Assembly (NCBI GenBank): GCA_025966365.1
Contig: JAICWV010000009.1
Span: 1-47,356, forward strand
DNA length: 47,356 nucleotides
DNA from: Chloroflexota bacterium
Lineage (GTDB): Bacteria > Chloroflexota > UBA5177
Direction: 5' to 3'
The stretch's first letter is position 1. Each line of letters opens with the position of its first letter. The position numbers and the translations under genes were made by a program. The notes below the pieces were generated by a model. The model saw only the letters and a list, made by a program, of their open reading frames with translations, made no database searches and was not told the origin of the DNA. Positions 43,620-47,356 of the stretch are shown here, in pieces.

Positions 43620-44609
43620 ATGGACGTCCGACTGGCCCGTCCCACGGATGCGGCCGTCGTGCTGGCACTGGCACTTGACGATCGAGCACACCTCGTCCGA
43701 GCCCCCGAGTCCGTTGGACTCCGGACGTCCCTCGGAGCGCTGGCACGGTCTGTTCTCCCTCTCGCATTCAAGGATCGCATGTGGATAGCGTCGGACGGCG
43801 CCGACGTAGCAATTCTGGAGGCGCGGCCGCGGCAGTATGTGATCGGCTGGGATGTTATCCGGCTGGCCGGCCGTGGGGACCGTGAGGCAGTCGCCGGCGC
43901 TGTGCTGGAGGAAGCCATGCAGCATCTGCACCGGCGCGGCATTCCCCGCCTGTTCGCCCGCAGCGACCAGGATGCCCAGGAGGACCTGATGGCACTTGGC
44001 TTTCGCCCACTGGGCCACGAGCATATCCTGATCGGCTCGCGAGGCGGGACCGACGAAACCGTCGATCTGCCCGTGGGCAGCAGGTACCGGATGCCTCAGG
44101 ATGCCTGGGCACTCCACCAGCTGGAGAACGCCATCACGCCACCCCTTATACGTCAGCTGGAGGGACCGACCAGCGGGCAATGGGCGGCTCCGGAGAAAGG
44201 CATGTCGGAGATTGTCGTGGAGCGCGACGGAATCGCGGTGGCCTGGATCGGATGGGGCGGCCGCGCTGCTTCCGGCGCCCGGCGTCTCGGCCTGCTGATC
44301 CACTCCGATCACCGCAATCTGGCCCCGGCGTTGCTCCATTACGTGCTTTCACAGACGGATTCCTCCACCACCTTCCAGGCCCGCGTCCGCGATTACCAGT
44401 CGGAGCTACTCTCTGCCTTCGAGGAAACCGGATTCCGGATCGTGGGGGAAGAGGTGCTCATGATCCGGCACGGCGGAGTTGTCCCGGTCCGCGAACGCCC
44501 GCGCATGCGGGTGGCTCCGGCTCCGAGTATTCAGGCATTCCCCTTCGCCTCCCCTATTTCACAGGCCCGTCCGGTGACGGCCGGGCCGGAGAAGGACCAC
44601 AACCCGTGA
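43620..44609 (+). CDS. GNAT-like protein
   Basis: 329 residues. Two GNAT-like halves: [18 protein letters not shown]... with [31 protein letters not shown]-like acetyl-CoA fold pattern, and [30 protein letters not shown] at the end. AGGAGAGG lies directly before the ATG. The stop overlaps the next gene's start (GTGA), so it is co-transcribed with the AAA/R3H gene. Substrate not known; the classic Q/R-x-x-G-x-G/A loop is not obvious, so activity is uncertain. Confidence 0.6.
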   Translation: MDVRLARPTDAAVVLALALDDRAHLVRAPESVGLRTSLGALARSVLPLAFKDRMWIASDGADVAILEARPRQYVIGWDVIRLAGRGDREAVAGAVLEEAMQHLHRRGIPRLFARSDQDAQEDLMALGFRPLGHEHILIGSRGGTDETVDLPVGSRYRMPQDAWALHQLENAITPPLIRQLEGPTSGQWAAPEKGMSEIVVERDGIAVAWIGWGGRAASGARRLGLLIHSDHRNLAPALLHYVLSQTDSSTTFQARVRDYQSELLSAFEETGFRIVGEEVLMIRHGGVVPVRERPRMRVAPAPSIQAFPFASPISQARPVTAGPEKDHNP

Positions 44610-46213
44610 CAGCATTGCGACAGGAGTCCGTGGACGACACCGAGGCGCTGCTTTCGGTCTTGCCGCCACACATCTTTCAAGGCCTCCGGCGATCGGAGCG
44701 AATCGGTGAGGTCCTGGAAATCGTGATGGATCTGGGCCGCGAGCCCGAGGCCCGTTTCTCCGGCTCGGACCTGATCCTGAGCTCGCGTCCCGTCTCCTTC
44801 GAGGACATCGAGTACGTGATCACGCGCATCGGCGCCTTTGGGGAGGACAATCGAGCCGGTATCGAGCGAACGCTGCACCGTATCTCTGCCATTCGCAATC
44901 GCGCCGGATTGATCGTGGGCCTGACACTCCGCTTCGGGCGCGCCATATACGGAACCATCGCCATCATTCAGGACATCGTGGAGTCGGGCAAGAGCATTCT
45001 GCTTCTGGGGCGTCCCGGAGTGGGCAAAACGACCATGCTGCGCGAAGTGGCGCGGGTGCTGGCGGATGACTTCAGAAAACGCGTGGTCATCGTCGACACC
45101 TCCAACGAGATCGGCGGTGACGGCGACATTCCCCATCCCGCCATCGGCCGCTCGCGCCGGATGCAGGTGGCGAGCCCGGCTCGCCAGCACGCGGTCATGA
45201 TCGAGGCGGTCGAGAACCACATGCCGCAGGTGATCGTCATCGACGAAATCGGCACCGAGCTCGAAGCAGCGGCCGCCCGCACCATTGCCGAGCGCGGCGT
45301 CCAGCTGGTCGGCACTGCCCACGGGAACGAGCTGGAAAACCTGATGCAGAACCCCACCCTCAGCGATCTGATCGGTGGTATCCAGGCCGTCACCCTGGGG
45401 GACGAGGAGGCACGCCGCCGCGGCACGCAAAAGACGGTGCTGGAGCGCAAAGCGCCGCCCACATTCGACGTCGTGGTCGAGATTCAGTCCTGGAACCACG
45501 TCGTCGTCCACCCGGATGTTGCCGATACCGTGGACAGCCTTTTGCGCGGGTACCCGGTGGAAGGCGAAGTCCGCGAGCGCGACGAATCGAGCGGCGAGGT
45601 GCGGGTGGAAGCCCAGGTACCGCCACCTACTCGAACTCCGGGACACCGGGACCAGCGAGAGATGCGCGATGGAGAGCCTCCTTCAGGCCGTCCTCCGCGC
45701 TCGGCTCCGCCCACCCGCGGAGCAGGTGAAGCGCTCCAGACGCTTCGCATCTTCCCCTTCGGCATCGGCCGCAACCGGCTGGAGCAGGCTTCCCGGGAGC
45801 TCCGTGTCCCGGTGGCCATTACCAACTCGTTGCAAGACGCGGATATGGTCCTCACTCTGAAGAACTACTATCGGCGCAAACCGGAGCAGCTCCGCGAGGC
45901 GGAAGCGCAGAACATCCCCGTCTATGTGCTGAAGAGCAACACGGTGGGGCAGATGCAGAGCGCGCTCGCCAGCGTCTTCAACCTGGGCAGCAGCGAGCGA
46001 GACACCACCACCGAGGCGCTGGAAGAGGCAGAAAGCGCCATCGCCGAAGTGCTGGAGCGGTCGCGCACCATCGAGCTGGCACCTCAGAACTCGCACATCC
46101 GGCGGCTCCAGCACCAATTGGCCGAGCGCTATAACGTGGGATCCCGGAGCCGCGGCAAGGAACCCAACCGGCGCGTGAAATTCTTCCCCAGGGAGTACGA
46201 AGAGTACCTCTGA
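44606..46213 (+). CDS. AAA ATPase with C-terminal R3H domain
   Basis: 535 residues. AAA core of the SpoIIIAA/Ycf45 type: P-loop GRPGVGKT (135-142), Walker [15 protein letters not shown], arginine-containing [13 protein letters not shown] Pro-rich linker near residues 335-385 leads to an [14 protein letters not shown] segment and a C-terminal R3H motif ([14 protein letters not shown]), which binds single-stranded nucleic acid. GTG start with AAGGA 9 nt upstream and 4-bp overlap with the GNAT-like gene. One base separates it from tmk. Role unknown, but conserved next to tmk. Confidence 0.85.
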   Translation: MTALRQESVDDTEALLSVLPPHIFQGLRRSERIGEVLEIVMDLGREPEARFSGSDLILSSRPVSFEDIEYVITRIGAFGEDNRAGIERTLHRISAIRNRAGLIVGLTLRFGRAIYGTIAIIQDIVESGKSILLLGRPGVGKTTMLREVARVLADDFRKRVVIVDTSNEIGGDGDIPHPAIGRSRRMQVASPARQHAVMIEAVENHMPQVIVIDEIGTELEAAAARTIAERGVQLVGTAHGNELENLMQNPTLSDLIGGIQAVTLGDEEARRRGTQKTVLERKAPPTFDVVVEIQSWNHVVVHPDVADTVDSLLRGYPVEGEVRERDESSGEVRVEAQVPPPTRTPGHRDQREMRDGEPPSGRPPRSAPPTRGAGEALQTLRIFPFGIGRNRLEQASRELRVPVAITNSLQDADMVLTLKNYYRRKPEQLREAEAQNIPVYVLKSNTVGQMQSALASVFNLGSSERDTTTEALEEAESAIAEVLERSRTIELAPQNSHIRRLQHQLAERYNVGSRSRGKEPNRRVKFFPREYEEYL

Positions 46214-46214
46214 C

Positions 46215-46850
46215 ATGAGCCTCTTCATTTCCATCGAGGGCCCTGACGGCAGTGGCAAGTCGACGCAGGCACGCCTGCTGGCCGACACCCTCCGGGCGCA
46301 GGGCTTTCCGGTCCTGACCACGCGGGAGCCGGGCGGAACACCGGTGGGCGAGGCGGTGCGAGAGATCGTCCTCCATCCCAGGGAAATGCCCGCGACCCCG
46401 ACCACGATTGCGCTGCTGTACGCCACCTCCCGAAGTGAGCTGGTGCAGACCGTGATCCGGCCTGCCTTGCGGCAGGGCACCAGCGTGGTCGCGGACCGCT
46501 ACGCCGATTCCACCATCGCCTATCAGTCGTTCGGCCTGGGTGTGCCGCTGGACGTCACGCGCTGCCTGGCCGAGATCGCTACGGACGGCCTGACACCGGA
46601 TGTGACCGTCTACGTCGATATCCTGCCGGAACGGGGGTTGGAGCGGCTGGCGGGCCGCCGCGGCGAGAACTGGCTTGACCGCGAGTCCGCCGCCTTTCAC
46701 ACGCGAGTGCGCGACGGATATTTGCAGATGATGGAAGAAGACCCAGCCCGGTGGGTGCGGGTGGACGGCGACGCGCCGCCGGAAGCGGTCCACGGTGCTA
46801 TTCTGCGTGCATTGGAGCCGATTCTAAAGTCCGAGAGGAACGCCGTATGA
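46215..46850 (+). CDS. tmk: Thymidylate kinase
   Basis: 211 residues. P-loop EGPDGSGKST (8-17), ADRYADSTIAYQ with the DR-Y motif, LTREPGG-like TTREPGGTPVGEAVRE, and the LID region RRGENWLDRES. Phosphorylates dTMP to dTDP. Immediately follows the AAA/R3H gene and overlaps the DarA-like gene by 4 bp (ATGA). Confidence 0.96.
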   Translation: MSLFISIEGPDGSGKSTQARLLADTLRAQGFPVLTTREPGGTPVGEAVREIVLHPREMPATPTTIALLYATSRSELVQTVIRPALRQGTSVVADRYADSTIAYQSFGLGVPLDVTRCLAEIATDGLTPDVTVYVDILPERGLERLAGRRGENWLDRESAAFHTRVRDGYLQMMEEDPARWVRVDGDAPPEAVHGAILRALEPILKSERNAV

Positions 46851-47176
46851 AGATGGTCATCGCCATCGTCCATGTCGACGACGCCGGCGGGTTAACCAAG
46901 GCGCTTTCCCAGGCAGGTTTCGGAGTAACGCAAGCGAAGAGCGCCGGTGGCTTTCTGCGGCGGCAGAACTCGATGATTTTCGCCGGAGTGCCCGAGCGCG
47001 ACGTGGAGCGGGTGATCGGGATCGTCCGCGACAAGTGCCAGAGCAGGACGGAGCAGGTCAGCCCTCTGCCACCGGTGGTTGAGCCCGGCGAGGTGTACAT
47101 GCCGTACCCCATGGAAGTAGAGGTCGGTGGCGCCACCATTTTCGTGCTGGACGTGGAGCGTTTCGAGAAGTGCTGA
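46847..47176 (+). CDS. Cyclic-di-AMP receptor-like protein (DarA/PstA family)
   Basis: 109 residues. MKMVIAIVHVDDAGGLTKAL, FGVTQAKSAGGFLRRQNSM and VEVGGATIFVLDVERFEK match the PII-like DarA/PstA (YaaQ) family, which binds c-di-AMP. In Firmicutes it also sits directly behind tmk. Overlaps tmk by 4 bp and the next gene by 7 bp. Confidence 0.9.
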   Translation: MKMVIAIVHVDDAGGLTKALSQAGFGVTQAKSAGGFLRRQNSMIFAGVPERDVERVIGIVRDKCQSRTEQVSPLPPVVEPGEVYMPYPMEVEVGGATIFVLDVERFEKC

Positions 47177-47356
47177 GCGGCGTGCAGCTGCGCGTCGTCC
47201 CGCTGGAGTCCATCCTTCCCCACGAGATTGCCGATCCGGGCCGCGAGGAGCGAATTGAGCGGCGCATCGCTGTGGACGGGCTGCTGCGCGATCCACTGCT
47301 GGTCGGCAGCGTCGCCGGAGTCGACGACTATATCCTTCTGGACGGCACCAATCGCC
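47170..47356 (+). CDS. ParB/sulfiredoxin-like domain protein (5' part only)
   Basis: About 62 residues visible. LRVVPLESILPHEIADPGRE, RRIAVDGLLRDPLLVG and YILLDGTNR follow the ParB N-terminal fold (L-x-x-L...V-x-G-x-x-x-P-hydrophobic-V ... LDG-x-x-R). GTG at 47170 overlaps the DarA-like stop; GTG at 47182 is an alternative. In other genomes this position is usually holB; this gene is different. The SbnI/SerK kinase group shares this start, so a kinase role is possible. Confidence 0.6.
   Translation, partial: MLSGVQLRVVPLESILPHEIADPGREERIERRIAVDGLLRDPLLVGSVAGVDDYILLDGTNR

Noticed and set aside
1-47356. CRISPR arrays, insertion sequences, rRNA genes, riboswitches
   Set aside because: No regularly spaced repeats, transposase motifs, rRNA sequence or recognisable riboswitch core were seen on reading both strands.

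Overview
The window is GC-rich bacterial DNA, densely coded on both strands. It looks like Chloroflexota, probably Thermomicrobia-like. This is inferred from secreted proteins with Thr/Pro-rich linkers, a DUF1616/GT4 cluster, a bacterial eRF1-like protein, a peptidase of family G1, several USP genes, and tmk next to a DarA-like gene. No 16S or other phylogenetic marker was compared, so the placement is an inference.

Layout. 1-8.5 kb: a truncated secreted protein gene, a beta-propeller gene, a minus-strand polysaccharide-type operon (GT2, GT4, GT4, DUF1616 membrane protein), a nitronate monooxygenase and an unnamed protein built from four copies of one short domain. 8.6-31.5 kb: a stress and envelope block with a DUF892 ferritin-like protein, three UspA proteins, GerMN protein, FtsH, three paralogous secreted phosphoesterases (phospholipase C/acid phosphatase family), Uma2 nuclease, berberine-bridge-type flavoenzyme, DedA, subtilisin, TerC, glutamic peptidase, CtpE-like P-type ATPase, HtrA-type lipoprotein protease and an eRF1-like protein. 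Between 21.3 and 25.2 kb this block carries fragments of at least four dead genes.

31.6-35.6 kb: accessory DNA. It holds the 3' remnant of a conjugation-type ATPase, a RelB/RelE-like pair, and a 2,009-bp islet bounded by a 39-bp direct repeat of the 3' half of tRNA-Lys(UUU). The islet contains a HEPN/MNT pair in which both genes are broken, a VapBC pair, and no integrase. 35.7-47.4 kb: mostly core genes: lepA, a phosphodiesterase, smpB, accA, accD, rodZ-like, a GNAT-like gene, an AAA/R3H protein, tmk, a DarA-like c-di-AMP receptor and the start of a ParB-like gene.

How parts work together. Two divergent promoter regions (usp/gerMN-ftsH and flavoenzyme/dedA-subtilisin) share the same operator architecture: two inverted pairs of TGAG/TCA(C/T) half-sites, each pair spaced 11 bp, with the pairs about 51 bp apart. 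This suggests one OmpR/PhoB-type regulator controls a membrane-stress regulon. The tRNA-Lys islet is the best candidate for a mobile or formerly mobile toxin-antitoxin unit.
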